Origin: Paenibacillus humicus NBRC 102415
GTDB lineage: Bacteria; Bacillota; Bacilli; Paenibacillales; Paenibacillaceae
DNA: 64,000 bases
NCBI RefSeq assembly: GCF_004000905.1
Contig: NZ_BIMD01000002.1
Location: forward strand, 169,255-233,254
Direction of reading: 5' to 3'
A program made the position numbers and the translations under genes. Every line of letters starts with the position of its first letter. Position 1 is the stretch's first letter. Of the stretch, positions 27,859 through 38,215 are shown in pieces. The notes below the pieces were generated by a model. The model worked only from the letters and a program-made list of their open reading frames with translations, was not told the DNA's origin and did not search any database.

Positions 27859-28092
27859 ATGACGGAAAAGGAAATGAGCGAGGAGATCTTCGCCCTGTGC
27901 GAGAGCAAGGCGGAGGAGTTCCGCTGGATCGGTTACGAGCAGGTGACGGGGACCGATGTATGGGAATGCGTTCAAGCCCGGTATATCAAGTCGGGAGAGC
28001 CGCTGCTGCACAAGCTCGTAAATGACATCTTGTCCCTTAAGGCGACCCAGCTCATGAACCATCTGACGATGAGCGCGTGGAAAGAACCCTGA
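27859..28092 (+). CDS. comN: post-transcriptional regulator ComN-like
   Basis: Small acidic protein of 77 residues (MTEKEMSEEIFALCESKAEEFRWIGY by composition), matching the ComN/YrzD family in size and in position just before secDF. In B. subtilis ComN affects comE mRNA and interacts at the poles. GGGGAGGCGAG lies before the ATG. The terminator overlaps its last codons. Confidence 0.75.
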   Translation: MTEKEMSEEIFALCESKAEEFRWIGYEQVTGTDVWECVQARYIKSGEPLLHKLVNDILSLKATQLMNHLTMSAWKEP

Positions 28093-28116
28093 TTTTGACA
28101 AGGGTTTCTTTTTTTT
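28082..28116 (+). terminator. terminator overlapping the comN stop
   Basis: AACCCT (28085-28090) pairs with AGGGTT (28101-28106), with outer A/T pairing, followed by CTTTTTTTT. Confidence 0.7.
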
Positions 28117-28143
28117 GACTCAAATTTCCGTCATCGTTATAAT
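28115..28143 (+). promoter_or_regulatory. sigma-A promoter of secDF
   Basis: TTGACT (28115-28120), exactly 17 bases, perfect TATAAT (28138-28143). The -35 box overlaps the T tract of the preceding terminator. Confidence 0.82.
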
Positions 28144-28181
28144 AGAAACGATTGTGAACTTAAGGAGGAACATCAGGAATT

Positions 28182-29456
28182 ATGAAACGGATGCTAGCAT
28201 TCCTGATCATTGTCGTCGTCAGTTTCGGCGTCATTGGTTGGACAAGCCCCGCCCTCTTGGATAAGACCCGGTTAGGTCTAGACCTCAAAGGCGGATTCGA
28301 AATCCTCTACCAGGCCAAGCCTTTGAACGAAGGCAGCAAAGTGACGCGCGAGTCGTTGACGGAGACGGCAAAAAGCCTCGAGAAGCGCGTCAACAAAGAC
28401 GGCGTGTCCGAGCCTGAAGTCACGACGGAAGGCACGGACCGCATCCGCATCCGCATCGCGGGCATGGACGAAGCCAAGGAAGCCAAGCTGCGCGAGGATC
28501 TCGTCAAGCCGGCGAACCTGACCTTCCGCAGCGCCATCGGCTGCGCCAAGGAGGCCGGCTACTGCAAGGTCGAATTGACCGGCAGCGACTTCAAGGAAGG
28601 CGGCGCATCGGTCCAGCGCGATGACTTCGGACGCTATCAGATCAACATCAAGCTCAAGGATGCCGCCCAGTTCGCCAAGGTGACGGCCGAGGTGGCCAAG
28701 CTGGCCGTGACCGGAAACAACCAGCTCGCCATTTATCTCGACGAGAACCAGCTTTCGGCTCCGGCCGTGTCCTCGACGATCAACAGCAGCGACGCCCAGA
28801 TCACCGGGGGCTACACGCAAGAAGAAGCGATGAATATCCGCGACACGATCAACCTCGGCGCCCTGCCGCTGAAGCTCGAAGTGAAATACACGCAATCCGT
28901 AGGCGCCTCGCTCGGCAAGCAGTCGCTCGACGACACGATTTTCGCCGGTCTCGTCGGCACGATCTTCATCGTGCTCTTCATGCTCGTGTTCTATCGGGTG
29001 CCGGGCATCGCGGCCAGCGTATCCCTGATCATCTATACGTGGCTGCTGCTTGCGGCGCATATCGCGCTCAACGCGACGCTTACGCTTCCCGGCATCGCGG
29101 CTTTCATTCTCGGCATCGGCATCGCCGTCGACGCCAATATCCTGACGGCGGAGCGGATCAAGGAAGAGATGCGTTCCGGCAAGAGCCTGCTGAGCGCTTT
29201 CCGCGCCGGCTCCAAAACTTCCCTGCGCACGATCATCGACTCCCATGTCACGACGATCATCGCCGCCGGCGTTCTGTTCTTCATCGGTGTCGGATCCGTC
29301 AAAGGATTCGCCATCACGCTGCTTCTGAGCATCATCATCAGCCTGATCTCCAACGTAGTCGTTTCCCGCTACCTGCTCTGGCTGATGATCAAGAGCGGCA
29401 AATTCAACAAGCCGGGCTATTACGGCGTGAAGGAGAGTGAAATCCGTGCGCTCTAA
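28182..29456 (+). CDS. secD: protein translocase subunit SecD
   Basis: Proton-driven export factor of 424 residues pulling proteins from SecYEG. A first membrane segment is at 5-25, then LGLDLKGGFEILYQ (D1 motif), the extracytoplasmic P1 region, and a five-helix bundle with IAAFILGIGIAVDANILTAERIKEE (written here only as a landmark). SecD and SecF are separate genes, unlike the fused SecDF of B. subtilis. AAGGAGG precedes the ATG. Confidence 0.96.
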   Translation: MKRMLAFLIIVVVSFGVIGWTSPALLDKTRLGLDLKGGFEILYQAKPLNEGSKVTRESLTETAKSLEKRVNKDGVSEPEVTTEGTDRIRIRIAGMDEAKEAKLREDLVKPANLTFRSAIGCAKEAGYCKVELTGSDFKEGGASVQRDDFGRYQINIKLKDAAQFAKVTAEVAKLAVTGNNQLAIYLDENQLSAPAVSSTINSSDAQITGGYTQEEAMNIRDTINLGALPLKLEVKYTQSVGASLGKQSLDDTIFAGLVGTIFIVLFMLVFYRVPGIAASVSLIIYTWLLLAAHIALNATLTLPGIAAFILGIGIAVDANILTAERIKEEMRSGKSLLSAFRAGSKTSLRTIIDSHVTTIIAAGVLFFIGVGSVKGFAITLLLSIIISLISNVVVSRYLLWLMIKSGKFNKPGYYGVKESEIRAL

Positions 29457-30366
29457 GGAATCCCGGATCGATTTTGTCCATTACAGCAAGTATTTCTACA
29501 TCTTCTCGATCGTCATCACGATCGCCGGCATCGTGGCGCTCGCGGCTCTGGGACTCAACTACGGCGTCGATTTCAAGTCGGGCTCCAGCGTGGACGTCAA
29601 GTCGACCAAGGACTTGTCCGCCCAGCGCCAGGAGATCGAATCCTATCTCCAGGCCGGAGAATTCGGCAAGCACAACGCGCCGACCTTCGGCGACAACCGG
29701 ATGACGATCCGATTCGACGAAGTGCTCAGCCAGAGCAAGGAGGAGCAGCTCAAAACGGATCTTAAAGCGAAGTTCGATCCCGGCTCTTCGGTCGAGGTCA
29801 ACACGGTCGATGTCGAGATCGCCCGCGAGCTGCAGTGGAACGCGCTGAAGGCGATGCTGCTGGCTTGCATCGGCATCATTATCTATATCGCCATCCGCTT
29901 TGAATGGCGCTTCGGCCTTGCGGCCGTCGTGGCTCTCGTCCACGATGCCTTCATCGTCATCAGCGTCTTCTCGATATTCCGCCTGGAAGTCAATCTGCCG
30001 TTCATCGTCGCGATTCTGACGATCATCGGCTACTCCATCAACGATACGATCGTCATCTTCGACCGGATCCGCGAAAACCTGCGATTCGCGAAGATCAAGA
30101 CATTCAAGGACTATATCAAGGTCGTAAACGACAGCGTATGGCAGACGATGACGCGCTCCATCAACACGGCGCTTACGGTGCTGTTCGCCGCTTTGGCGCT
30201 GTTCATTTTCGGCAGCGAATCGATCCGCCTGTTCTCGCTGGCCATGCTGGTCGGCCTGTTCAGCGGAGCGTATTCCTCCATCTTCATCGCAAGCCCGCTG
30301 TGGCTGCTCATGAAGAAGAATTCCAAGTCGAAGCCGGCTTCCGCCGGCAATCCGGCAGCTTCATAA
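29446..30366 (+). CDS. secF: protein translocase subunit SecF
   Basis: Partner of SecD, 306 residues. The amino motif is RIDFVHYSKYFY, then LNYGVDFKSGS and a C-terminal helix bundle with IGYSINDTIVIFDRIREN. Two GTG starts are possible. The one at 29446 lies 10 bases after AGGAG (29431-29435), whereas 29437 is too close. It overlaps the end of secD by about ten bases. Confidence 0.95.
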   Translation: MRSKESRIDFVHYSKYFYIFSIVITIAGIVALAALGLNYGVDFKSGSSVDVKSTKDLSAQRQEIESYLQAGEFGKHNAPTFGDNRMTIRFDEVLSQSKEEQLKTDLKAKFDPGSSVEVNTVDVEIARELQWNALKAMLLACIGIIIYIAIRFEWRFGLAAVVALVHDAFIVISVFSIFRLEVNLPFIVAILTIIGYSINDTIVIFDRIRENLRFAKIKTFKDYIKVVNDSVWQTMTRSINTALTVLFAALALFIFGSESIRLFSLAMLVGLFSGAYSSIFIASPLWLLMKKNSKSKPASAGNPAAS

Positions 30367-30381
30367 CGGGAGGCTGAAGCC

Positions 30382-31287
30382 ATGGCCGACAAGCTACCGC
30401 AATCCGGCCAAGCTGCGGCCGGCCGGCGGAGGGAGACCGGAGTCCATATCGGGCTCGCCGTCATCAAGGGAACGGCCGGTTCCCTCTTCGGCAGTTCCGT
30501 TCTGCTGTCCGATGCTTTCCGTTCCGCTTCGGACGCATGCTCCTCCTATGCGGCGCAAGCATCCGGCAAGGAGCACAGCCGCCGCAGCGGGGACAACGTG
30601 CAGCGTATGGGCAGGGAGCATACATTCGCTTATGTGTTCTCCATTTTTCTCATCGTCATCGGCCTGCAGATGGCCGTACTCGCTCTCAACCGCATGATGG
30701 AGCCGCTTGACGGCTATCCGCAGCTGCCGGCTGCCTTCGTCATTCCGATCTGCCTTGCCTTGCGGCTTCTGTTCGTAAGAGGCCCCATTCCCGGATGGGA
30801 ATGGGCGGTCTCGCTGACGGCGGCCGCCGGAGCCGCCGGCGCTTGGGCCGGAGGCGAGAGCGGATGGACCTGGATGACTTATCTGGATCCTGCCGCATCG
30901 GTCCTCATCGGGGCTTTCATCGTCTACAAGGGCTATCTTCTTTTTCTTGGAACCGGCAAAAAGAAGGAACCGGCACCCGCAGACCATTCCGGTCTCGCCG
31001 AGGACATGACGGAGATCATCCAAAGAGTCGACGGCGTCGTGACGGTTGAAGCGGTCCAGCCGCATATGAGCGGAGGCAGGATATCCGCCGAAATCGTCAT
31101 CAGCGTCAATCCGCGGATTTCCGTTCTCGAAGGGGCGGACATCGGGCGGCGGGTCAAGCAGCTGGTCCTCAAGCGATTCATGCATATCCATGACGTCAAA
31201 ATCTGCGTAGAGCCTTATAATCCCGGCTATCCGTACAAATCCAATCATGATCCCAATCAGGAGCATATGCCGACGCTGCTTCAGTAA
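30382..31287 (+). CDS. cation diffusion facilitator (CDF)-family protein, metal site altered
   Basis: Membrane protein of 301 residues with the CDF fold order: membrane helices (about 22-200) and a cytosolic C-terminal domain (DMTEIIQRVDGVVTVEAV onward) like the CDF dimerisation domain. The second helix reads LLSDAFRSASD: the aspartates remain at 44 and 51, but the usual metal histidine position is Arg47. In the fifth helix the residue four before Asp (TYLDPAAS) is Met, not His. Metal transport may therefore be changed or lost. It is 15 bases after secF, so probably co-transcribed. Confidence 0.78.
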   Translation: MADKLPQSGQAAAGRRRETGVHIGLAVIKGTAGSLFGSSVLLSDAFRSASDACSSYAAQASGKEHSRRSGDNVQRMGREHTFAYVFSIFLIVIGLQMAVLALNRMMEPLDGYPQLPAAFVIPICLALRLLFVRGPIPGWEWAVSLTAAAGAAGAWAGGESGWTWMTYLDPAASVLIGAFIVYKGYLLFLGTGKKKEPAPADHSGLAEDMTEIIQRVDGVVTVEAVQPHMSGGRISAEIVISVNPRISVLEGADIGRRVKQLVLKRFMHIHDVKICVEPYNPGYPYKSNHDPNQEHMPTLLQ

Positions 31288-31483
31288 GAGCCGGCTGGTC
31301 CGTCCTGGGCATAACGCTGCCGCCGCCTGCTGCGGGCTGATCCGGTCTTCCGGAACGGCCAGCAGCCGCAGAGGGCAGCGTTTCTCTGCTTGGATTTCGT
31401 TTTGAGAACCAGCCTGTGGCGGCAAGCGGCAGATATAAGCAGCAAGCTACACACCGAATGGCAAGGATGGAGGCGGGTACAAC

Positions 31484-33904
31484 GTGATCGGGTCCAAAAC
31501 CCGCTGGAACATAAGAAAGCTGAATGAAGAGGAAAACCAGGCCGCGCAATCGATTCAGGCTGCCCTTGGCCTGAATCCGCTGGCGGCGAGACTGCTCGTC
31601 CAAAGAGGGTGCATGACGCCGGAAACGGCCCATGACTTCATGGGAGCGGGAATCGAGTCGATGCATGATCCCTATCTGCTCAAGGGAATGGAGGAAGCGG
31701 CCGCCCGCATCCGGAAGGCCGCGGCAGACGGGGAGAAAGTGCTGGTGTACGGAGATTACGATGCGGACGGGGTTTCCTCCACCGCCTTGATGATCCTTCT
31801 GATGCGCGAGCTGGGCATTCGCCATGACTATTATATTCCGCATCGTACCCGGGAAGGATATGGCATGAACATCCCGGCCGTGGACAAGGCTGCGAGAGAG
31901 GGATTCACGCTTATCGTCACGGTCGACAACGGAATCAGCGCCGTCGAGCCGATCGCGCATGCCCGCAAGCTGGGCTTGTCGGTCGTCGTTACGGATCATC
32001 ACGAGCCTCCCGACGTTCTTCCCGATGCCGATGCCATCGTGAACCCCAAGCAGCCTGGCTGCGCTTATCCGTTCAAGGGACTGTGCGGCGCGGGAGTCGC
32101 ATTCAAGCTCGCCCAGTGCCTGCTGGGCCGCATTCCCCTGGAATGGAGCGATATCGCCGCTCTGGGAACGATTGCGGACTTGATGCCATTGGCCGACGAG
32201 AACCGCATTATCGTTCGCTCCGGCCTGCATGTCATTCGAACTTCGCCTCGCCCCGGCTTCGCGGCTTTGGCCGAAGCGGGCGGCATCAAGACGGAGGCGG
32301 TCACGGCTTCCGATATCGGCTTCCAGATGGGGCCGAGAGTCAACGCCGCCGGCCGGCTCGATCATGCCGCTCCGGCCGTAGTCCTTCTTGTCACCGATAA
32401 TCGGGAGGAAGCCGAGGAAATCGCCTCGAGCCTGGACGAGCTCAATATCGAGCGCCGCGAGGTTGTCGCCGATATCGCCAAGGAAGCCGAAGCCATGTGG
32501 CAGGAACGCTGCCGCCGGGCCGACGAGCAAGGCGCTCCCCGCCCCGGAGTGATCGTGCTCGCCGGTGCGGGCTGGAATCCCGGCGTTGTCGGCATCGTAG
32601 CTTCCAAGCTGCTGGAGAAGCATTACCGTCCGACCGTGCTGCTCGGACTTGACGAGCAATCGGGAATGTGCAAAGGATCGGCAAGGTCGATTCCGGGTTA
32701 TGATCTGTTCGAAGCTCTGAGTTCCTGCAAGGAACTGATGGAGCATTACGGAGGCCACGCGGCCGCAGCGGGCATGACGCTGCACCGCACCCGTCTGGAC
32801 GAGCTGGAAGAAGCCCTTTGCGCGCAAGCGGAGCTTCAGCTGCGTCCGGAGGACTACATTCCGGTCTGCGACATCGATTTGGTCTGTCCCATCGAGGAGG
32901 CGTCGATCGAGACTGCCGGCGAGCTGGCGCTGCTTGAGCCTTACGGCAGCGGCAATCCGGTGCCGAAGCTGCTGATCAGCGTAGCGGGCATCGGCGATGT
33001 CCGCCTGCTCGGCAAGGAAAAGACGCATCTCAAGCTCGCTCTGAGCAGCGGCATCACCCCGGCGAAGCTGGACGCGATCGGATTCGGCATGGGCGAATTC
33101 GCCGATCCGCTCGCCGCTTCCTTGAGGGCGGACATCGTAGGGGAGCTGACGGTGAACGAATGGAACGGGAAGCGGAAGCCGCAGCTGATGATCCGCGATT
33201 TGAGGGTCAGAGAGCCGAGGGTGTACGACTTCCGAGGGACAAGGGATCCGGTCGGCCGCCTCGCCTCGATCATCGAGAGGCTCCGGCAGGAAAAGAGAAC
33301 GGCCGTCATCGTGACGAGGGAAAGGCTTCATTTGTCCAGCGCTCTCGAGATCGCAGCAGGAAGCGAAGGAAGCGGCAATCCCGGATGGACTCATTGCCTT
33401 CCCGAAGAGGTTCCGGCAGGAGGCTTCTCCTGCCAGGAAATCATCCTTTATGGAAGTCCGTCATCCTGCATCAGGCTGGAGAAAGCTCTTCGGCTCAGCC
33501 ATGGGCTGGAGGCGCTGCATCTGCTCTATCCGGCCGATCAGAAAGGCTCCGCGGATTGGCTGGAGCGGCCGGGCATGGGCAGGCTGTACGCCTGGATCCG
33601 CAAGCTGTCTCCGCTGCCTGCCGGGCAGGCGGGACGGAGGCTGGCCGAGGCTGCGGGCTGCCCGCCGGAGCGAGCCTCTCTGGCATTGGAAGTGTTTCAT
33701 CAGCTGGGCTTCATCGAGCGGCGCGACGAGGGCTGGACAGCCGCCGAAGCCCCGGCCCGCAGGGACCTCTCGGAATCCGCGCTTTACTTGGAGGCGCTGG
33801 AAGAAGAGAAGATCATGTCCAGGCTCTTTTCCGCCACCGAAGACATCAAATCTTGGATAGCCGGCTTGCCGGCATCAAGCCATCATACCGAACTACCCGC
33901 ATAG
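31484..33904 (+). CDS. recJ: single-stranded-DNA-specific exonuclease RecJ
   Basis: 5'-3' exonuclease of 806 residues used in recombination and mismatch repair. The DHH-family motifs are DYDADG (91-96), TVDNG (146-150) and TDHHEP (170-175), followed by [13 protein letters not shown] and a DHHA1-type [12 protein letters not shown] long C-terminal extension after about 560 is typical of Bacillus RecJ. GTG start at 31484 after GGAGGCGGG. It is followed by apt, as in B. subtilis. Confidence 0.95.
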   Translation: MIGSKTRWNIRKLNEEENQAAQSIQAALGLNPLAARLLVQRGCMTPETAHDFMGAGIESMHDPYLLKGMEEAAARIRKAAADGEKVLVYGDYDADGVSSTALMILLMRELGIRHDYYIPHRTREGYGMNIPAVDKAAREGFTLIVTVDNGISAVEPIAHARKLGLSVVVTDHHEPPDVLPDADAIVNPKQPGCAYPFKGLCGAGVAFKLAQCLLGRIPLEWSDIAALGTIADLMPLADENRIIVRSGLHVIRTSPRPGFAALAEAGGIKTEAVTASDIGFQMGPRVNAAGRLDHAAPAVVLLVTDNREEAEEIASSLDELNIERREVVADIAKEAEAMWQERCRRADEQGAPRPGVIVLAGAGWNPGVVGIVASKLLEKHYRPTVLLGLDEQSGMCKGSARSIPGYDLFEALSSCKELMEHYGGHAAAAGMTLHRTRLDELEEALCAQAELQLRPEDYIPVCDIDLVCPIEEASIETAGELALLEPYGSGNPVPKLLISVAGIGDVRLLGKEKTHLKLALSSGITPAKLDAIGFGMGEFADPLAASLRADIVGELTVNEWNGKRKPQLMIRDLRVREPRVYDFRGTRDPVGRLASIIERLRQEKRTAVIVTRERLHLSSALEIAAGSEGSGNPGWTHCLPEEVPAGGFSCQEIILYGSPSSCIRLEKALRLSHGLEALHLLYPADQKGSADWLERPGMGRLYAWIRKLSPLPAGQAGRRLAEAAGCPPERASLALEVFHQLGFIERRDEGWTAAEAPARRDLSESALYLEALEEEKIMSRLFSATEDIKSWIAGLPASSHHTELPA

Positions 33905-33927
33905 GGAATAAAAGGAGCTCGACAATC

Positions 33928-34440
33928 ATGAACTTCAAAGAATATATCCGCGTTATCGAAGATTTTCCTCAGCCAGGCATCCGCTTCAAGGACATTACGA
34001 CGCTGCTGAACAACGGCGAAGTATACCGTGCGGCGATCGATGAGCTCAAAAAAGCGGCCCACGGCAAAGAGATCGACCTGATCGCCGGTCCGGAGGCGCG
34101 CGGCTTCGTCGTCGGAGCTCCGCTTGCGATCGCTCTCGGAGTCGGCTTCGTGCCGATCCGCAAAAGCGGCAAGCTTCCGGGAGAGACCGTCGAGGCCGGT
34201 TATGATCTCGAATACGGCAAAGACACGCTCGCCGTCCACAAGGATGCCATCAAGCCGGGACAGCGCGTGCTTATCGCCGACGATCTGCTCGCCACCGGCG
34301 GTACGATCGCGACGACGATCAACCTCATCGAACAGCTCGGCGGCGAGGTGGTAGGAGCTTCGTTCCTGATCGAGCTCGGCTATTTGGACGGACGCGCCAA
34401 GCTTGGCGGATTGGACATCTTCTCCCTGATGAAATACTAA
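33928..34440 (+). CDS. apt: adenine phosphoribosyltransferase
   Basis: Salvages adenine to AMP using PRPP; 170 residues. The PRPP loop is [13 protein letters not shown], with [12 protein letters not shown] and [12 protein letters not shown]. The ATG at 33928 has AAAGGAG upstream; the longer in-frame reading through recJ is a shadow. It is 23 bases after recJ and followed by a strong terminator. Confidence 0.98.
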   Translation: MNFKEYIRVIEDFPQPGIRFKDITTLLNNGEVYRAAIDELKKAAHGKEIDLIAGPEARGFVVGAPLAIALGVGFVPIRKSGKLPGETVEAGYDLEYGKDTLAVHKDAIKPGQRVLIADDLLATGGTIATTINLIEQLGGEVVGASFLIELGYLDGRAKLGGLDIFSLMKY

Positions 34441-34474
34441 ATGCTTCATGGGTAATTATTTCTCAGGAAATAAT

Positions 34475-34503
34475 GACGGCCGGTCATCGGCCGTCTTTTT
34501 TTG
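34475..34503 (+). terminator. intrinsic terminator after apt
   Basis: GACGGCCG (34475-34482) pairs perfectly with CGGCCGTC (34488-34495) around GTCAT, followed by eight T. Confidence 0.95.
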
Positions 34504-34616
34504 TCGATCTAGAGACATTTCCGCCAAATGAATAACAGAATAAGGAATTTGAACCATTGTTTATGGTGGACCTGTGTGCCGCGTTCGGAGGGAGGACCGT
34601 ATCGCTTCAAGTTCAG

Positions 34617-34646
34617 TTGACGCAGCCCGTATTGTAGGGGCATAAT
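34617..34646 (+). promoter_or_regulatory. sigma-A promoter of rel
   Basis: TTGACG (34617-34622), 18-base spacer, CATAAT (34641-34646), 77 bases before the ATG. No other feature was seen in the rel leader. Confidence 0.6.
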
Positions 34647-34723
34647 AGGAGTTAAACTTATTTCATAGGTACTGGGACACGGTAGAAGTCGAACGATGAC
34701 ATTTGGATGGAAAGGGACGTTTC

Positions 34724-36904
34724 ATGGGCATAGAGCAATTACTCGCTAAGGCGTCGACTTATATGAGGGACCAGGATCTGAACAGGATCCGGGAAGCCTA
34801 TGAATTTGCCGACCAGGCCCATCACGGGCAGGTGCGCAAATCGGGAGAGCCCTATATTCTCCATCCGGTGGCCGTGGCGGAAATCCTGGTCAATATGGAG
34901 ATGGACGTGACTTCCATCATAGCGGCGCTGCTGCATGACGTTGTGGAGGATACGACTGTCGAGGTGGAACAGGTCCGAGCGAGGTTCGGAGATACCTGCG
35001 CCATGCTGGTCGACGGCCTCACCAAGCTGGAAAAGATCAAATTCCGGTCCAAGGAAGAACAGCAGAACGAGAACTACCGCAAGATGTTCGTGGCGATGGC
35101 TCAGGACATCCGCGTCATTCTCATCAAGCTTGCGGACCGGCTTCATAATATGCGCACGCTGAAGTTCCAATCGGAGGAGGCGCAGCGCCGCATCGCCTAC
35201 GAGACCCTGGAGATTTTCTGTCCGATCGCCCACAGGCTCGGCATCTCCGCGATCAAGTGGGAGATGGAGGATATCGCCCTGCGCTATCTCAATCCGCAGC
35301 AGTATTACCGGATCGCCAATTTGATGAAGAAAAAGCGTGCGGAGCGGGAGCAGTACATCGCTGTCGTCATCGGCCGGATCACGGAAAAGCTGGAGGAAAT
35401 GGGCATCGACGGCGATATTTCGGGGCGCCCCAAGCATATTTACAGCATTTACCGCAAGATGACGATGCGCAACAAGCAGTTCAATGAAATCTATGATCTG
35501 ATGGCGATCCGCATCATCGTGGACAACATCAAGGACTGCTACGCGACGCTCGGCATCATCCATACGCTGTGGAAGCCGATGCCGGGCCGCTTCAAGGACT
35601 ATGTCGCGATGCCGAAGGCCAACATGTACCAATCGCTGCATACGACCGTCGTGGGACCGAACGGCGAGCCGACCGAGGTCCAGATCCGCACCTGGGAGAT
35701 GCACCGCACGAGCGAGTACGGCGTCGCGGCCCACTGGGCCTATAAGGAAGGATCGGCGGGACCGAGCGGCAATATCGAGGACAAGATGGGCTGGTTCCGC
35801 GAAATTCTGGAGCTGCAGAACGAGGCCGAGGACGCCTCCGAGTTCATGGAGTCGCTCAAGATGGACTTCTTCTCGGATCTGGTGTTCGTGTTCACCCCCA
35901 AAGGCGAAGTGATCGAGCTGCCGGCCGGTTCCGTTCCGCTTGATTTTGCGTACCGGATCCATACGGAGGTCGGCAACCGGACGATCGGGGCCAAGGTGAA
36001 CGGCCGGATCGTGCCGCTCGACCATAAGCTCAAGACCGGCGACATCGTGGAGATTCTGACCTCGAAGCATTCCTACGGCCCGAGCCAGGACTGGATCAAG
36101 ATCACGAAATCCTCGCATGCCCGGACCAAGATCAAAGCCTGGTTCAAAAAAGAGCGGCGCGAGGAAAACGTCATCAAGGGCCGCGACATGCTGGAGCGCG
36201 AGCTGAAGCGGCTCGGCCTCGAGCCGTCCGCCTGGATGGCCGAGGACAAGCTCATGGAGGCCGCGTCCAAGTTCAGCTTCCACGATGTCGAGGACATGAT
36301 GTCCGCGATCGGCTTCGGCGGCATCACCGCCGCGCAGATCTGCACCAAGCTGACCGAGAAGATGCGGCGGGAAGCCGAAGCCGCGCAGCTGATCGAGCTT
36401 ACGAACGAGCCGACCGAGGTGAAGTCTCCGGGGACCCGCAAGAAGGCGGCGACCGGCGGCGTGACCGTCAAAGGCATCGACAACCTGCTCGTCCGCTTCG
36501 CCCGCTGCTGCAATCCGGTTCCCGGCGATGAAATCGTAGGTTATATTACGCGCGGACGCGGAGTGTCCGTTCACCGGCAGGATTGCCCGAATCTTCCTGT
36601 CGAAGGCAAGGAGGACGACGCGGAGCGCGTCATCGAGGTCGAATGGGAAGAGTCGACGGAGTCGAACTACAGCGTCGATATCGAGATTACCGGCTACGAC
36701 CATCGCGGCCTGCTCAACGAGGTTCTGCAGGCAGTCGCGGAGAGCAAGACGAATATTTCCGCCGTCACGGGACGCACGGGCAAGAACAAGATGGTCATCA
36801 TCCATATGACCATCCTGATCCGCAACATCGAGCATTTGCAGTCTGTCGTGGACAAGATCAAGCGCGTCAAGGACATCTACTCGGTTCAGCGCATCATGCA
36901 ATAG
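34724..36904 (+). CDS. rel: bifunctional (p)ppGpp synthetase/hydrolase Rel
   Basis: Stringent-response enzyme of 726 residues. The hydrolase HD pair is His71-Asp72 ([10 protein letters not shown]). The synthetase region carries [14 protein letters not shown] and [11 protein letters not shown]. The TGS domain ([17 protein letters not shown]), a zinc-finger/helical part ([16 protein letters not shown]) and a C-terminal ACT domain complete the long form. The ATG at 34724 follows AAAGGGA; an ATG 21 bases upstream is less likely. dtd follows after 20 bases. Confidence 0.97.
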   Translation: MGIEQLLAKASTYMRDQDLNRIREAYEFADQAHHGQVRKSGEPYILHPVAVAEILVNMEMDVTSIIAALLHDVVEDTTVEVEQVRARFGDTCAMLVDGLTKLEKIKFRSKEEQQNENYRKMFVAMAQDIRVILIKLADRLHNMRTLKFQSEEAQRRIAYETLEIFCPIAHRLGISAIKWEMEDIALRYLNPQQYYRIANLMKKKRAEREQYIAVVIGRITEKLEEMGIDGDISGRPKHIYSIYRKMTMRNKQFNEIYDLMAIRIIVDNIKDCYATLGIIHTLWKPMPGRFKDYVAMPKANMYQSLHTTVVGPNGEPTEVQIRTWEMHRTSEYGVAAHWAYKEGSAGPSGNIEDKMGWFREILELQNEAEDASEFMESLKMDFFSDLVFVFTPKGEVIELPAGSVPLDFAYRIHTEVGNRTIGAKVNGRIVPLDHKLKTGDIVEILTSKHSYGPSQDWIKITKSSHARTKIKAWFKKERREENVIKGRDMLERELKRLGLEPSAWMAEDKLMEAASKFSFHDVEDMMSAIGFGGITAAQICTKLTEKMRREAEAAQLIELTNEPTEVKSPGTRKKAATGGVTVKGIDNLLVRFARCCNPVPGDEIVGYITRGRGVSVHRQDCPNLPVEGKEDDAERVIEVEWEESTESNYSVDIEITGYDHRGLLNEVLQAVAESKTNISAVTGRTGKNKMVIIHMTILIRNIEHLQSVVDKIKRVKDIYSVQRIMQ

Positions 36905-36924
36905 ATAGAGGACGGTGGCCCATC

Positions 36925-37368
36925 GTGAAAGTCGTCGTTCAGCGCTGCTCCAGCGCATCGGTCTCTGTCGGGGGCGCAGTCGTCGGCAGCATCGGCCAGG
37001 GACTGATGCTGCTTGTCGGACTTACCCATGAGGACACCGAAGTCGATATCACCTGGATGGCGGACAAGGTCGCGAACCTGCGCATCTTCGAGGACGGGGA
37101 CGGGAAGATGAACCTGAGCGTGCTCGACGCGGGCGGCGCCGTGCTTTCGGTGTCCCAGTTCACCCTGTACGGCGATTGCCGAAAGGGAAGGCGTCCCAAC
37201 TTCATGTCCGCAGCCCGGCCGGAGCATGCCGAGCCGCTCTACGAAGCGTTCAACGGAGCGCTGCGCGCGCTGGGGCTCCAGGTGGAGACGGGCCGTTTCG
37301 GGGCCATGATGGATGTATCCCTCGTCAACGACGGTCCGGTTACGCTGATCGTGGACAGCCGCGATTAA
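36925..37368 (+). CDS. dtd: D-aminoacyl-tRNA deacylase
   Basis: Removes D-amino acids from mischarged tRNA; 147 residues. The [17 protein letters not shown] stretch and the NDGPVT motif (cross-subunit Gly-cisPro) are both present. GTG start at 36925 gives the canonical MKVVVQRC end. It follows rel, the usual Firmicute order. Confidence 0.97.
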   Translation: MKVVVQRCSSASVSVGGAVVGSIGQGLMLLVGLTHEDTEVDITWMADKVANLRIFEDGDGKMNLSVLDAGGAVLSVSQFTLYGDCRKGRRPNFMSAARPEHAEPLYEAFNGALRALGLQVETGRFGAMMDVSLVNDGPVTLIVDSRD

Positions 37369-37473
37369 TCCCTGCTTCCCGGACTAACGAAGACGTTATG
37401 CGGCAACACTACTTACCGGAACCTCGACAGACGCTTCATAAGCGATTTGACGGCGAGAAAGGAAGTGGCCGCC

Positions 37474-37644
37474 ATGCGGCAGGGACGCAAAATGCAGATG
37501 CTGAGCCGCGCTTCCAGCCGGATTCTCCAGGCGGACAGACGGGAAGCGCTGCTGCTGGACGATCTGGAGGACGATCTGGAGTTCGCGGAAGACTGGGCTG
37601 GGGGCGGACCCGCTCCCAAAAAGGAAGATCGGGAAGATAGCTGA
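37474..37644 (+). CDS. small hypothetical protein
   Basis: Predicted 56-residue protein: a basic amino half (MRQGRKMQMLSRASSRIL) and an acidic middle (LLLDDLEDDLEFAEDW). I do not recognise a family. AAGGAAG lies eight bases before the ATG, and the frame has the codon bias of its neighbours. It sits between dtd and the hisS T-box promoter and is followed by a terminator. Confidence 0.4.
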   Translation: MRQGRKMQMLSRASSRILQADRREALLLDDLEDDLEFAEDWAGGGPAPKKEDREDS

Positions 37645-37760
37645 CCTTTCATGCCGGCAGAAGCGATTTTGTCATCCAATTGTAATCTGGGCAACATCAT
37701 CGCTTAACACAGCCGGGCTATACTTGATCTCGACCCCCTTTTTAATATGGCAAGACTTCA

Positions 37761-37788
37761 GAGCCCGCTTGCCGGGCTCTTTTTTTTG
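37761..37788 (+). terminator. intrinsic terminator before the hisS leader
   Basis: GAGCCCG (37761-37767) pairs with CGGGCTC (37773-37779) around CTTGC, followed by a run of eight T or more. Confidence 0.93.
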
Positions 37789-37807
37789 TTCCTGCGAGGA
37801 GAGCGGC

Positions 37808-37836
37808 TTGACTTGATCCCTTTACAGCGGTAGAAT
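37808..37836 (+). promoter_or_regulatory. sigma-A promoter of hisS-aspS
   Basis: TTGACT (37808-37813), 17-base spacer, TAGAAT (37831-37836). Confidence 0.75.
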
Positions 37837-37842
37837 GAATCT

Positions 37843-38158
37843 CAATTGAAACCAACCTTTGATGATGGGAAGAAGTACTCTGCGCGCACGTATCCAGAGA
37901 GGGACGCCGTTACGGCTGCAAGCGTCCTTATGGTGGCGGGAGGAATGACATCCCGGAGAACATCCGGCGAAGAAGGCTTTTGCGCGCATGACGGCGCAGC
38001 CTTTGCGTAGACGGCATGCGTGTGACGGGCGTTAACCGTTCTTTGAAGCGGATGGACCGGCCTTAGGCCTCTTGTCCGGAATCAGGGTGGCACCACGGGA
38101 GATCGAGCTCTCGTCCCTGACGACCTTACGGGGTCGTCAGCGGACGAGAGCTTTTTTT
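37843..38158 (+). promoter_or_regulatory. T-box leader of hisS-aspS, tRNA-Asp type
   Basis: Stem I is traceable: GGGA (37867-37870) with TCCC (37951-37954), an S-turn AGTA (37874-37877) opposite GAA (37943-37945), and upper pairing CTC..CGC..CAC with GTG-GCG-GAG. The codon in the specifier position is GAC (37947-37949) followed by A, i.e. Asp. The T-box sequence AGGGTGGCACCACGGG starts at 38084; its bulge TGGC (38088-38091) would pair with a GCCA acceptor end. The transcript ends in the terminator at 38106-38158 unless uncharged tRNA binds. Confidence 0.9.
38106..38158 (+). terminator. T-box-controlled terminator of hisS-aspS
   Basis: AGCTCTCGTCC (38106-38116) pairs with GGACGAGAGCT (38142-38152), with an inner CTGACGACC/GGTCGTCAG stem, followed by six or more T. 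Confidence 0.93.
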
Positions 38159-38215
38159 GTCGATGAACATAGGTTGGAATGCGATGATAGCGAGCAAAAG
38201 CAAGGAGGGGCGGTT

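Noticed and set aside
31196..33394. Long minus-strand frame opposite recJ (732 codons)
   Set aside because: Shadow of recJ, no recognisable domain.
34739..36958. Long minus-strand frame opposite rel (739 codons)
   Set aside because: Same shadow effect; the composition is that of a reverse-complemented gene.
37176..37640. Frame overlapping the dtd end and the small protein
   Set aside because: It overlaps dtd in another frame and lacks a start with a ribosome site.
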